Positions 25,798-33,268 of a DNA stretch of 64,000 nt are shown here, piece by piece. Under the pieces are notes generated by a model. The model was not told the origin of the DNA. It saw nothing but the letters and a program-made list of their open reading frames with translations, and did no database searches. The stretch's first letter is position 1, and each line of letters begins with the position of its first letter. Where the stretch lies: NCBI RefSeq assembly GCF_016429285.1, contig NZ_JAELUI010000001.1:33181-97180 (forward strand), given 5' to 3'. The stretch is from Ralstonia sp. ASV6 (lineage in GTDB: Bacteria; Pseudomonadota; Gammaproteobacteria; Burkholderiales; Burkholderiaceae). A program made the translations under genes and the position numbers.

Positions 25798-26080
25798 TGC
25801 ACTCCCCTCCTGACATATTGGACTGCCATCATAGCCAGTGCAGCGGTGTCGGGAAAGATGCTCGAATTGGTACCCCTACGATAGGAGTAAGTCCTGGCCC
25901 CGTAACCGTCAACAGACATCCGGAAAGTAATACTTCCAGCAAAGCAAGTCGCGGAGAATTGCGCTGTCGAAGCCGAGCTTGTGGGGCAGAGAATGGCTCC
26001 CTACCGGGAGCCATTTTTTCGGGCGCGGAGCGATAAAACGCAACGAGCCCTACTGAAGATACGCTTTGTGAGCGCGCAGG
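25798..26080. other. Intergenic region without a protein gene; possible plus-strand small RNA
   Basis: Both flanking genes run on the minus strand, yet the region ends in a plus-oriented terminator. A second hairpin (GGAAAGTA..TACTTCC near 25,919-25,935) lies upstream of it. No open frame on the plus strand makes sense. The minus-strand promoter of the TerY-P genes should also be here. Confidence 0.4.
25993..26020 (+). terminator. Rho-independent terminator, plus orientation
   Basis: Stem ATGGCTCCC (25,993-26,001) pairs with GGGAGCCAT (26,006-26,014) across TACC, followed by a run of Ts. On the minus strand the stem is not followed by Ts, so it serves a plus-strand transcript. Confidence 0.7.
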
Positions 26081-27136
26081 TCAGACGCGGTAGTGCCCCA
26101 TATCGCCGACGAGGCGATTAGTCATGAGGAAGTATTTTTCTGGTTTGTCTTTCGTGCCGATAGTGATGGAGCGCGACGAGTTGTACTCAGCGAATCCGCG
26201 TTTCTTGTACCAATTGACCTTGTCCTCGATTGCCCAGAGGGAGATGTTCTCGCAGCCCCTGAGTTTCGCGTAGTTCTCGACGTGGTTATAGAGAGCCGTG
26301 CCGACGCCGGGTTCCGAGCGCGATTGGCAACTGACGATATGGTGAATCCAGAGCGTCTCGTCTTCAATGTGATACGCGACAAAACCAACGGGGACGGAAT
26401 TCCACTCGAGCACCATGATGTGTTTGGCGCGCGTGGTTGCGTCGAAGTAGCGGTCTTCGCTCTTATAACGGGCAATGCTCGTTGCCGACTCGCCGACGTT
26501 GAACTCGGGGTCACCCTCAAGCGGCGGACGAAGGACAAGAGCCGGGGACCCACTACCAGGGCCAGAGCCCTGGGTCGAGTAGTGTGACAACGCGGTGTTT
26601 GGCGTAATCCCGTCGCGTACCAGCATTACGTACTCGCCGCCCTCATAGAGGCACCCGTACCAGGTGGGGATGAAAGCTGAGTCTGCGTTGACGGCGACCG
26701 CGTAGGTCCACACGCGTGCGGAAAATTTGCGGAGGTGGGCGTATACGGACGTCAGCGTATGGCCGCTTCGGCAAACGCCGTCGATAACGAGGAAGGCAAC
26801 GCTGCGGGATAGTTGGCCGTTGTCAGCCGGGGGCCATACTTCATCAAGGGTGTACTGCACGCCTTCATCGATGACAGCGATGATTTGCCCGCTCTTCTGT
26901 TCGTCCTTTTGAACGGAGACGAACATGATGTGCTGGTTATTGAAATCTGAGATGGGCGTGGCCTTCAATTGCTTGATTAGGCGCTGCGCCATCTGAGTGC
27001 CCGACTCCCCCACGCCGACCACGAACAGCGTCTCGATGGGCACCTTGGCGTCACTCAGGACTGCTTTCTCCAGCTGGTTACGCAGGTCAGCCAAGAACGA
27101 GTCGACGCGCTGGTCCTCGATGAATATCTTTTTCAT
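26081..27136 (-). CDS. Phosphoribosyltransferase-like domain fused to a GNAT acetyltransferase
   Basis: The start is ATG 27,136 (MKKIFIEDQ); a TTG two codons earlier is possible. The 351-residue protein has an N-terminal PRTase-type Rossmann domain with the PRPP-loop-like VIDGVCRSGHTLTSV around residue 110, and a C-terminal GNAT domain (from about 230) with the acetyl-CoA loop region EPGVGTALYNHV and a late ...WYKKRGFAEY. PRTase-fold proteins occur in Ter-type gene neighbourhoods, and the TerY-P triad is next door. Substrates are unknown. There is no Shine-Dalgarno sequence: the ATG comes straight after the T-tract of a terminator. It is followed by the intergenic region before the vWA gene. 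Confidence 0.8.
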   Translation of the reverse strand: MKKIFIEDQRVDSFLADLRNQLEKAVLSDAKVPIETLFVVGVGESGTQMAQRLIKQLKATPISDFNNQHIMFVSVQKDEQKSGQIIAVIDEGVQYTLDEVWPPADNGQLSRSVAFLVIDGVCRSGHTLTSVYAHLRKFSARVWTYAVAVNADSAFIPTWYGCLYEGGEYVMLVRDGITPNTALSHYSTQGSGPGSGSPALVLRPPLEGDPEFNVGESATSIARYKSEDRYFDATTRAKHIMVLEWNSVPVGFVAYHIEDETLWIHHIVSCQSRSEPGVGTALYNHVENYAKLRGCENISLWAIEDKVNWYKKRGFAEYNSSRSITIGTKDKPEKYFLMTNRLVGDMGHYRV

Positions 27137-27140
27137 GTTC

Positions 27141-27173
27141 AAAAAAAAAGCTGGGTAGCAAAGCTACCCAGCT
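27141..27173 (-). terminator. Rho-independent terminator or attenuator directly before the PRTase-GNAT start codon
   Basis: On the minus strand AGCTGGGTAGC, loop TTT, GCTACCCAGCT (27,173 to 27,149) is followed by nine Ts, and the ATG of the next gene begins five bases later. The stem of 11 perfect pairs is strong. It ends the zinc-ribbon transcript, and any transcript for the next gene must read through it or start inside it. Confidence 0.85.
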
Positions 27174-27189
27174 GTTTGTGCGTGCGGAG

Positions 27190-27429
27190 TTATCGCGGCA
27201 GCGTCGTAACCAGCTCTTCGCCGATTTCGGTTACGGCGCAGGCGCGGCAAAGCTTCTCAGTTGTGCCTTCGTCCGTTTCGCGAAAGCGCACACCGGTAAT
27301 CGATTCTTGCAACGGAATCCCGCACTCAGCGCACTTCGGCTTAAGCGCACGAACTCCGGCCAGAAGGCCATCAAAGTTCACGCCGCCAGCCGCATTTTGG
27401 AACTTGATATTTTCCGCGACGTTTGCCAT
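27190..27429 (-). CDS. Small zinc-ribbon protein
   Basis: A 79-residue protein with CAEC and CRAC pairs about 27 residues apart, a four-cysteine zinc ribbon. GGAGG precedes the ATG. It is cytoplasmic. Its transcript ends at the strong terminator 17 bp further on, so most of its mRNA is monocistronic unless the terminator is bypassed. No known function. Confidence 0.75.
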   Translation of the reverse strand: MANVAENIKFQNAAGGVNFDGLLAGVRALKPKCAECGIPLQESITGVRFRETDEGTTEKLCRACAVTEIGEELVTTLPR

Positions 27430-27872
27430 GTCAACCTCCGATGGGCAGTAATTTGAAGAAACCCGCTATTGATGCATAGATGTGCGGCCGCTGTCAATAG
27501 TAGCGGACGGGCTACATGCTGTGCAGAGGCGAGACACAGCGCCATCCTGTTGCTAGGTTGCGACACGGCAACGGGGCCTGCAAGTGAGTATAGCTCAAGG
27601 CGCATGGGATGTTGTGGAGCCGAGAGCCGCGCGTGTCTGGGAGAACATTCATCGGCATAGGGCCGCTTAGCATCTTGCCGGAATCTCGAAGCGGCTCGCC
27701 GGTGTCCATGCTCGACTTTTGAGTTCTCAAGCCTTCCCGGCGTACGGAGGCAAGGCTCATGCGCGACTGAGACGAAGAACTGGAGCCGGAGGAATGCGCA
27801 CGTCTCTACCGAGATGGACTCGGGCCTGCATGTACGTGTGCGTGTGTCAACGCGACCCACCTGGCTGCCCAC
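27430..27872. other. About 440 bp without a supported gene
   Basis: Short open frames exist on both strands, but none has a ribosome binding site or a protein-like composition. The part next to 27,430 should hold the promoter of the zinc-ribbon gene. Confidence 0.5.
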
Positions 27873-28007
27873 TCAAGCCGACAAGTAGGCACAGGTATAG
27901 TACGCTAGGGCAATCACGATGATGCAGGCGGCGACCGTCAGCAGGTAGCGACGGCTATGGACTGCTGCTGTGCCGAGCCATCGCCCGGATGGCGCTTGCG
28001 ATTCCAT
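27873..28007 (-). CDS. Possible 44-residue single-helix membrane peptide overlapping the DUF4236 gene
   Basis: An ATG at 28,007 inside the 3' end of the DUF4236 gene opens a second frame that continues past its stop and ends at 27,873. The peptide has a basic stretch (HSRRY) followed by a clean hydrophobic helix (LLTVAACIIVIALAYYTCAYL). The overlap is 53 bp. No convincing ribosome binding site is visible, but coupling to the upstream gene could drive translation. It may be chance. Confidence 0.35.
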   Translation of the reverse strand: MESQAPSGRWLGTAAVHSRRYLLTVAACIIVIALAYYTCAYLSA

Positions 28008-29058
28008 ATGCAGCACCGATACGGCTAACCTGAAAGAGTTCGTTCAGGCCCGAAGCACTTGAGAAGTGAATCTTTTCGTACTCGACAACAGGAATTTCCG
28101 TGTTGTTCTTGAACCGGCGGTCTGGGCCCCCGTTCTTGTTCACGTACTTCCATGTGGTGTCCACAACGCGGCTATCGCGGGGAACGCCTTCTTCTTCAAT
28201 GAAGCGGCTTACTGCTGTTTCCACACGCAGCTCTGAATAATTGATTGCGCCGACCCTTTGGCCGTCGAAGACCAAAACTCGGTCTGGGTAAAAGTAGAGT
28301 TGCAAGTGCTTCCCCTCTAACGACGGGACAGGAATATTCGTCTTAATGAAGCTGGCGCCATGTTCGGTAGTGGTCAAGGCACTTCTGGAAACGACTTGAC
28401 CTGCCCCGGCATGGTACTTCCGATTGAGGACATCACCCTTCGAATTTATTCGCCACTTTCTACTCGCCTGGAATACGGGCTCGAAGGCCCTTGTCAGTGC
28501 CTCGTACGCCGAGCGAGCTGGCTCCTCTAGGTCATAGAAGAAGACGATAGTCTTGCTCACCTTATTGAAATAGAGCACGGCACCGACGACCATAACCAGT
28601 AGGATGGCCAGCAACGCCAAGGCGACACCTTGTACGCCGTTACTCATCGCCATGAAGAACAGGATGACGGAGGCAAGTGCGACGACCGTCCAATAGTTTG
28701 GAATGCGTCTTTTTCGTTCGATTTGGGCAAGGACGTCAGCGGAGGTCGTGTCTACCAATTGCTGCACGGCAGCGCTCTGAATTTCCTCCATTGGGCCCAC
28801 GGTTCCCGCATTGGCTTCGTGCTGTGGGTGGGAATGATTTGGTACGTAGGACGGCTGAGCCCGCGCGGGTGTTCTGCTACCGCCTTTTGGGAAGGTCGTT
28901 CTGTAGTACAGCCCGCCGCCGCCCATATGAATGTAGTTGCCGCGTGGCCCAGTTCCGACCCTGAGGCCTTTTACACCGGCTGATACGCCGACCCCTGATT
29001 TCGAAAAGTTGAATCGGAGCGGACCCACTCTGACGCTTTGGCGAATGTAAAACCCCAT
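27955..29058 (-). CDS. DUF4236 domain membrane protein
   Basis: A 367-residue protein beginning with a textbook DUF4236 domain (MGFYIRQSVRVGP, NFSKSGVGVS, GVKGLRVGTGPRG). A spacer follows, then two hydrophobic helices near residues 125-165, and a C-terminal ~200-residue domain of unknown fold with predicted strands. GGGGGAAG lies before the ATG. DUF4236 has no known function. A second DUF4236 gene in this window, at 48,043, has a different C-terminal part and an early frameshift. Confidence 0.85.
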   Translation of the reverse strand: MGFYIRQSVRVGPLRFNFSKSGVGVSAGVKGLRVGTGPRGNYIHMGGGGLYYRTTFPKGGSRTPARAQPSYVPNHSHPQHEANAGTVGPMEEIQSAAVQQLVDTTSADVLAQIERKRRIPNYWTVVALASVILFFMAMSNGVQGVALALLAILLVMVVGAVLYFNKVSKTIVFFYDLEEPARSAYEALTRAFEPVFQASRKWRINSKGDVLNRKYHAGAGQVVSRSALTTTEHGASFIKTNIPVPSLEGKHLQLYFYPDRVLVFDGQRVGAINYSELRVETAVSRFIEEEGVPRDSRVVDTTWKYVNKNGGPDRRFKNNTEIPVVEYEKIHFSSASGLNELFQVSRIGAAYGIASAIRAMARHSSSP

Positions 29059-29193
29059 GACTTCCCCCTAGGGCGGACGACCAGTTATCAAGTTGCTCCT
29101 AATAATCGAATACGACTGCACTGTGTGCAATAGGGCACCACAGGTCAACTACCGCCACCATTTGTCTCAGAGTGGTGCCGTGTGGACACCCAG

Positions 29194-30711
29194 CTACGTC
29201 TCAGTTCGCAAATGTAAGTTCTGCGGCATGACCATATCGCGGCCAGCAGCCTTGGCCTCATACAACCGCTGGTCGGCTTTGTGGACCAACTGCTCCTCGG
29301 CGGTGCCCAAGCTCGTATCGTTGTCATAGGCAGCCACGCCAATGCTTACGGTCAGGTGCCCGCTCGGGGTGCCAATGTGAAGCTGGTTGGCTGCGACGAC
29401 CGCCTGCCGAATCTTCTCCGCTATGCGGACGCCTCCTGCAAGGTCCGTATTCGGCAGCAGCACACAGAACTCCTCCCCACCGTAGCGGCCGGCGAAGTCC
29501 CCAGGACGGCGGATGCTCTCTGCGATGCAGCGCGCAACAACGCATAGCGCTGCATCGCCGGCAATGTGCCCATAGTGGTCGTTGAAAGCCTTGAAGTTGT
29601 CGACGTCTGCCATCAAGACCGCAAGCCCTTGCTTGTTGCGCTTTGCACGTCGCAATTCCACGTCAAGGGCGGCATCCAGGGCCCGGCGTGTGCCGAGACC
29701 AGTCAGACTATCGGTGTCTGCTAGCAATTGGAGTTGCTGCTCCATCTCAAGCCGTCGGTGGAACTGCGTTGCAAGCGCAAACGTCATCCAGACGAAGACC
29801 AAAGTGAGAGCACCCATGACACCGCCAATGGCCCAGGACCGCCGTCTCCATTCTGCGTAGATGTCATCTGTTGCCAGCCCCAACACGACTATCAGTTGGT
29901 ACTTCCCAATATGCTTGAAGCTGTAAAGGCGCTCCGTGCCGTCTAATGCGGCAGTGCCCAGATAGCTGCCCCCATCGGCCTGGAGGAGCGGCTTGAAGGA
30001 TGCTGCGCTTGCAATGTTACGTCCGACGTCTTCGCTATGATAGGGGCGCCGCATGAGAACCGTTCCATCGGTTCGCAGCAGCGTGATGGAATCACGCTCG
30101 CCCATAGACAGTCCATCAAATAAGCGGTGGAAATAATTGAGCCGCATTGTCCCCACAACAATGCCTGCGAACTGTCCTTGTGCATCATCCAGACGTTGAC
30201 TGAGTCCAATGGACAGGTCTGCGCCGGTGGTGCGCGGCGAGAAAGGCTGGCTGATATACACGCCCATGTAGGGCGCCTCCTGCTGGTGAATCCGGAAATA
30301 GTCCCGGTCAGCGAGATTGACCTTTCTGGGCGGCACCGACCGGGAATCGATAACGATGTCGCCTGCTGCGTCGGTCACCAGCAACGAACCCATATCCTTC
30401 GCATTGCTCGACCTGTCGAAGAGAACTTGCTGCTGGACTTTGGGTGGCAGCCGGAGCACGTCAGGGTCCTTCACACCGTCGACGACCGCCTCCATCGAGA
30501 GTTCGTAAATCTCCAGATTGCGCTCGATGTCACGCTGCAGAATCAAGGCGAGATTGTCAGCCGTGTCGCGGGCACGCTCCAGGGCGTCGACCCGCATTTC
30601 GTACAGCGCAAACGTCACGACGCCAACTACGGTCATTGCGGCCGCCACGCATGCGATGATGAATAGGACCGGACGTGCGAGAAAAGCGCTCGCGAGCTTC
30701 GCCAAGGCCAT
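29194..30711 (-). CDS. Diguanylate cyclase with periplasmic Cache sensor
   Basis: The frame opens at 30,765, but ATG 30,711 has AAGGA six bases upstream and begins directly before the first membrane helix; this gives 505 residues. Domains: TM1 (about 15-37), a periplasmic dCache-like sensor (LLVTDAAGDIVIDSRS, NLADRDYFRIHQ), TM2 (about 290-315) and a GGDEF domain with active site GGEEF. An inhibitory I-site RPGD stands five residues before it. It should make cyclic di-GMP in response to an outside ligand. It is divergent from the H-NS gene. Confidence 0.93.
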   Translation of the reverse strand: MALAKLASAFLARPVLFIIACVAAAMTVVGVVTFALYEMRVDALERARDTADNLALILQRDIERNLEIYELSMEAVVDGVKDPDVLRLPPKVQQQVLFDRSSNAKDMGSLLVTDAAGDIVIDSRSVPPRKVNLADRDYFRIHQQEAPYMGVYISQPFSPRTTGADLSIGLSQRLDDAQGQFAGIVVGTMRLNYFHRLFDGLSMGERDSITLLRTDGTVLMRRPYHSEDVGRNIASAASFKPLLQADGGSYLGTAALDGTERLYSFKHIGKYQLIVVLGLATDDIYAEWRRRSWAIGGVMGALTLVFVWMTFALATQFHRRLEMEQQLQLLADTDSLTGLGTRRALDAALDVELRRAKRNKQGLAVLMADVDNFKAFNDHYGHIAGDAALCVVARCIAESIRRPGDFAGRYGGEEFCVLLPNTDLAGGVRIAEKIRQAVVAANQLHIGTPSGHLTVSIGVAAYDNDTSLGTAEEQLVHKADQRLYEAKAAGRDMVMPQNLHLRTET

Positions 30712-30963
30712 AGGGAATCCTTTTCTGACACCCACATTTTTTGATAGTCGCGTACCGTAGCCCATCTTCTGGATTTTCGTATCGCGCTCTTGTGTGGAAT
30801 TTTAACGATTTGCGCGACGTCTCTTATCGAAAGATGGTTGGGCCGGAGCAGCCCATAACTTCAGTAGGGACGCGAGCCACGTGCCCGAAACATTGCGACG
30901 GCCATCATTCTTGCCCGCGTTATTCCGCTATCCTTCGCATTCCACACCACCCAGAGGAAAACC
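30712..30963. promoter_or_regulatory. Divergent promoter region between the cyclase and H-NS genes
   Basis: 250 bp with no gene. The left part is AT-rich (CATTTTTTGATAG and similar). GAGG eight bases before 30,964 is the H-NS ribosome binding site; AAGGA before 30,711 serves the cyclase. Confidence 0.5.
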
Positions 30964-31251
30964 ATGGCGACATACAAAGACCTGCTCGCTCAGAAAGCCA
31001 AGTTGGAAGAGCAACTCGAGGCCGCCCGTGCGGCAGAAGTTGAAACGGCTATAGCGCAGGTGTGTCAAATCGTGCTCGAGTACGGTTTGACAGCAGAAGA
31101 CCTCGGGCTCGCAACCAAGGCAAAGAAGCGCAAGGGAGGAACCGTTCCGCCGAAGTACATTGACCCGAAGACCGGAGCAACTTGGACAGGTCGAGGTCGA
31201 GCGCCAGCATGGATTGCCGGCAAGAACTTTGACCGGTTCCTGATTAAATAA
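30964..31251 (+). CDS. H-NS-family nucleoid protein
   Basis: A 95-residue protein with an N-terminal coiled coil (AQKAKLEEQLEAARAAE) for dimer formation and the C-terminal DNA-binding region with core WTGRGRAPAWIAGK, the beta-proteobacterial short H-NS type. Such proteins bind AT-rich DNA and silence acquired genes. It lies within the accessory region between the two bcp loci. A terminator follows 36 bp after the stop. Confidence 0.93.
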   Translation: MATYKDLLAQKAKLEEQLEAARAAEVETAIAQVCQIVLEYGLTAEDLGLATKAKKRKGGTVPPKYIDPKTGATWTGRGRAPAWIAGKNFDRFLIK

Positions 31252-31287
31252 AGATTGCCCGTAGAACGCAACGCAGTTCTGACACCG

Positions 31288-31317
31288 AAAAGCCGCTGTA
31301 TGTGCGCAGCGGCTTTT
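31288..31317. terminator. Bidirectional rho-independent terminator
   Basis: AAAAGCCGCTG (31,288-31,298) pairs with CAGCGGCTTTT (31,307-31,317). It ends the H-NS transcript and, read the other way, also carries a short T run for the minus-strand gene at 31,486. Confidence 0.85.
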
Positions 31318-31485
31318 CTACGACTCACGCATAAGGCCGAAACTCGTCTCAATAACTTCATGCGAGGCAGGTTCGCCTGACAGCCACTAGCATCATGTCC
31401 AGCGTTCTAGGCAGTTGTCACTGCAGGCATTCAGACAGGCGCGCACGCGAGATGCGGAGCTGCCCTGGTCGCGTCGTTCCTATGC

Positions 31486-31887
31486 TTATTTGCCCGACGT
31501 CCCGTCTAGCTTCTGCGACGCGCAAGGACAGTTTAGAGCAACGAGCTTCTCTTCTATCGCGGCTAGCTGACTGTCGAAACCGCGCTGCCTTCCTCGATGC
31601 CTAATAGGCGAGGTCAGGAGGAACAGGCCAAGGGCTACGCCAGCGCAGCAGAAAAAGAGGGCTCGGTTACCTATCTTTTCCCCAAGTCCGAATTTCCAAA
31701 CCAGCTCAAGCGGCGCACCAGCAAAGAAAAGCATGATGAGGCCGGCTGCAAATCCGAACCAATCGTTCCTTTTGCTTATGCGTTTGTGCATACGGAGCTC
31801 AACCTCCGCCGCCCGCAACTGAAGACAGACGTTATTGTTGGGGTTTTGCGGGTCGTTGTACTTATGAAAATCGTCGAAAACGTCCAT
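31486..31887 (-). CDS. Hypothetical membrane protein
   Basis: A 133-residue protein; ATG 31,887 is preferred over an in-frame TTG seven codons upstream. An N-terminal hydrophilic helix is followed by two hydrophobic helices (about residues 43-65 and 78-95) and a soluble C-terminus with CPC. Compare 2TM small proteins of unknown role; I recognise no family. Converges with the H-NS gene. Confidence 0.65.
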   Translation of the reverse strand: MDVFDDFHKYNDPQNPNNNVCLQLRAAEVELRMHKRISKRNDWFGFAAGLIMLFFAGAPLELVWKFGLGEKIGNRALFFCCAGVALGLFLLTSPIRHRGRQRGFDSQLAAIEEKLVALNCPCASQKLDGTSGK

Positions 31888-32083
31888 TTTCGGTCCGCTA
31901 GGGTGCAATACCGATTTAGCGGCAGTTCGATGGAAATCTTTAGTACGAAAAGCTTCAAACAGTAGAGCTTGCTGCGCGTTCGCTCAACGTTGCGCTTGTG
32001 TACTGTTGCGCCCGACCTATCTATTGGGTCAGCGAAGTCAGGCTAACGGCGCGCCCCCCACGCGGAAGCTGGCCATTGTCCTG

Positions 32084-32281
32084 TTACGTGCCCCGCCTCG
32101 CACGGCACTTTTCGAGCTCTTGTGAGAGTGTCTCAATCTCAGACTCCATGCTGGCCGCCCGCTTGAGCAACTGAGCCACTCGGTGCCAATATTCGTAACC
32201 AAGGTCGCCATCGGCCAGCCCGAGTTCATGCAACTTGCGAAGGGCAATTTCTAGGTCGACTTGATTTTCAGAGGCCATCAT
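32084..32281 (-). CDS. Small coiled-coil protein
   Basis: A 65-residue acidic, fully helical protein (LEIALRKLHELGL... ESEIETLSQELEKC) preceded by GGGAGAG before ATGATG. It starts 54 bp after the phosphatase gene on the same strand and is probably in the same transcript. No family recognised. Confidence 0.55.
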   Translation of the reverse strand: MMASENQVDLEIALRKLHELGLADGDLGYEYWHRVAQLLKRAASMESEIETLSQELEKCRARRGT

Positions 32282-32335
32282 GCTCTCCCGTATGCGCGTG
32301 CCGCTGTTTCGACAAAACAGTAGCGTTGATACACA

Positions 32336-32839
32336 TCAGCGGCGCACATTCTTCCACTCATGGTGTCCTCGGACATCGCCCGTCAGCATGCGAATGATGG
32401 AAGGGTTAGCCTGCGTGAGATGCTGGAGCTCTACGTGGTACCCGTAAAGCTTGTGTAGTGCTAACGTGATAGCGGCCGAGCGCGAGTATCCGCCTTCGCA
32501 GTGCACAACGACGGACGATATTTCGTCCGGCAGTGCCTCTACAAACCCGCGAATGGCAGAACCTTGCTCAGCGGTGAACGCGTGTGGAAGCTTTTCTTTC
32601 GCTCGCGCAGATAGGTCTGGCTTTAGGAAATCGACGTCAGCGAAGCGCAACCGCAGCATGTGAGCGAAGCCGCTGATATTGGCCGGAGGACGCTCGGGCG
32701 CTGTAACAGAGATGATTGCAATCGACGGCAATGCAGGCAACCTCTCGGCATCTGCCCGCGATAGCGCGAACACTTGCCGTATGCCGTCAGCCGGCGGCCT
32801 GTACAACCGGCCAACAATATCGTGCAATCGCTGAGGCAT
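32336..32839 (-). CDS. Dual-specificity-like protein tyrosine phosphatase
   Basis: A 167-residue protein with the cysteine phosphatase loop HCEGGYSRS (C114, R120, CX5R) and a candidate general-acid aspartate at ADVDF (68-70). The size and single domain suit bacterial small DSP-like phosphatases. GAGAGGAAAA precedes the ATG. Catalytic residues are complete, so it should be active. Target unknown; the nearby TerY-P kinase is Ser/Thr type. Confidence 0.82.
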   Translation of the reverse strand: MPQRLHDIVGRLYRPPADGIRQVFALSRADAERLPALPSIAIISVTAPERPPANISGFAHMLRLRFADVDFLKPDLSARAKEKLPHAFTAEQGSAIRGFVEALPDEISSVVVHCEGGYSRSAAITLALHKLYGYHVELQHLTQANPSIIRMLTGDVRGHHEWKNVRR

Positions 32840-33268
32840 TTTTCCTCTCCGCAGTATGCGGACATCGCCGCGCTGACGCAGGGTACTGGGTCGGATACCT
32901 TGCGCGTCGCCCCGCCTCCCACAGGAGATTGGCCGATGGCGCTGTTGGAAATCCAGGACACAATTCGGCCCCGCCCCGACGCAACCCGTCCATACGCCCC
33001 CATGCTAGAGCAATGCGCGGTGGTCAGGCGACCGAAAATAGTATGCCGTTGCGCGAGGAGATTTTCTTTTGGACACGTTATGCTTTATTCCGCGCCGATA
33101 GGACAACTTATGCTTTATCTCGCTATCCGCACGTGGAAAGAAATCCCGGTGTTGTGGCCAGCTTATGGTTTATTTTCCGGCCACGAATCGCGTAACGGCA
33201 CACGGAGAGACGAAACCTCTTCCAGAGTCCTCAAGACAGCTTGGTATTGGGAGGCATAGGCAGGCCGA
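32840..33268. other. About 430 bp without a gene, right boundary of the accessory block
   Basis: No open frame on either strand looks protein-like. The region holds the phosphatase promoter side and three imperfect 19-bp repeats described separately, and ends at the 3' end of the second bcpB. Confidence 0.5.
33071..33174. repeat. Three imperfect 19-bp direct repeats
   Basis: Copies: GGACACGTTATGCTTTATT (33,071-33,089), GGACAACTTATGCTTTATC (33,101-33,119) and GGCCAGCTTATGGTTTATT (33,156-33,174). Start-to-start spacing is 30 and 55 bp. Such arrays are typical of transposase binding sites at an element end, but no transposase gene is near. Confidence 0.6.
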
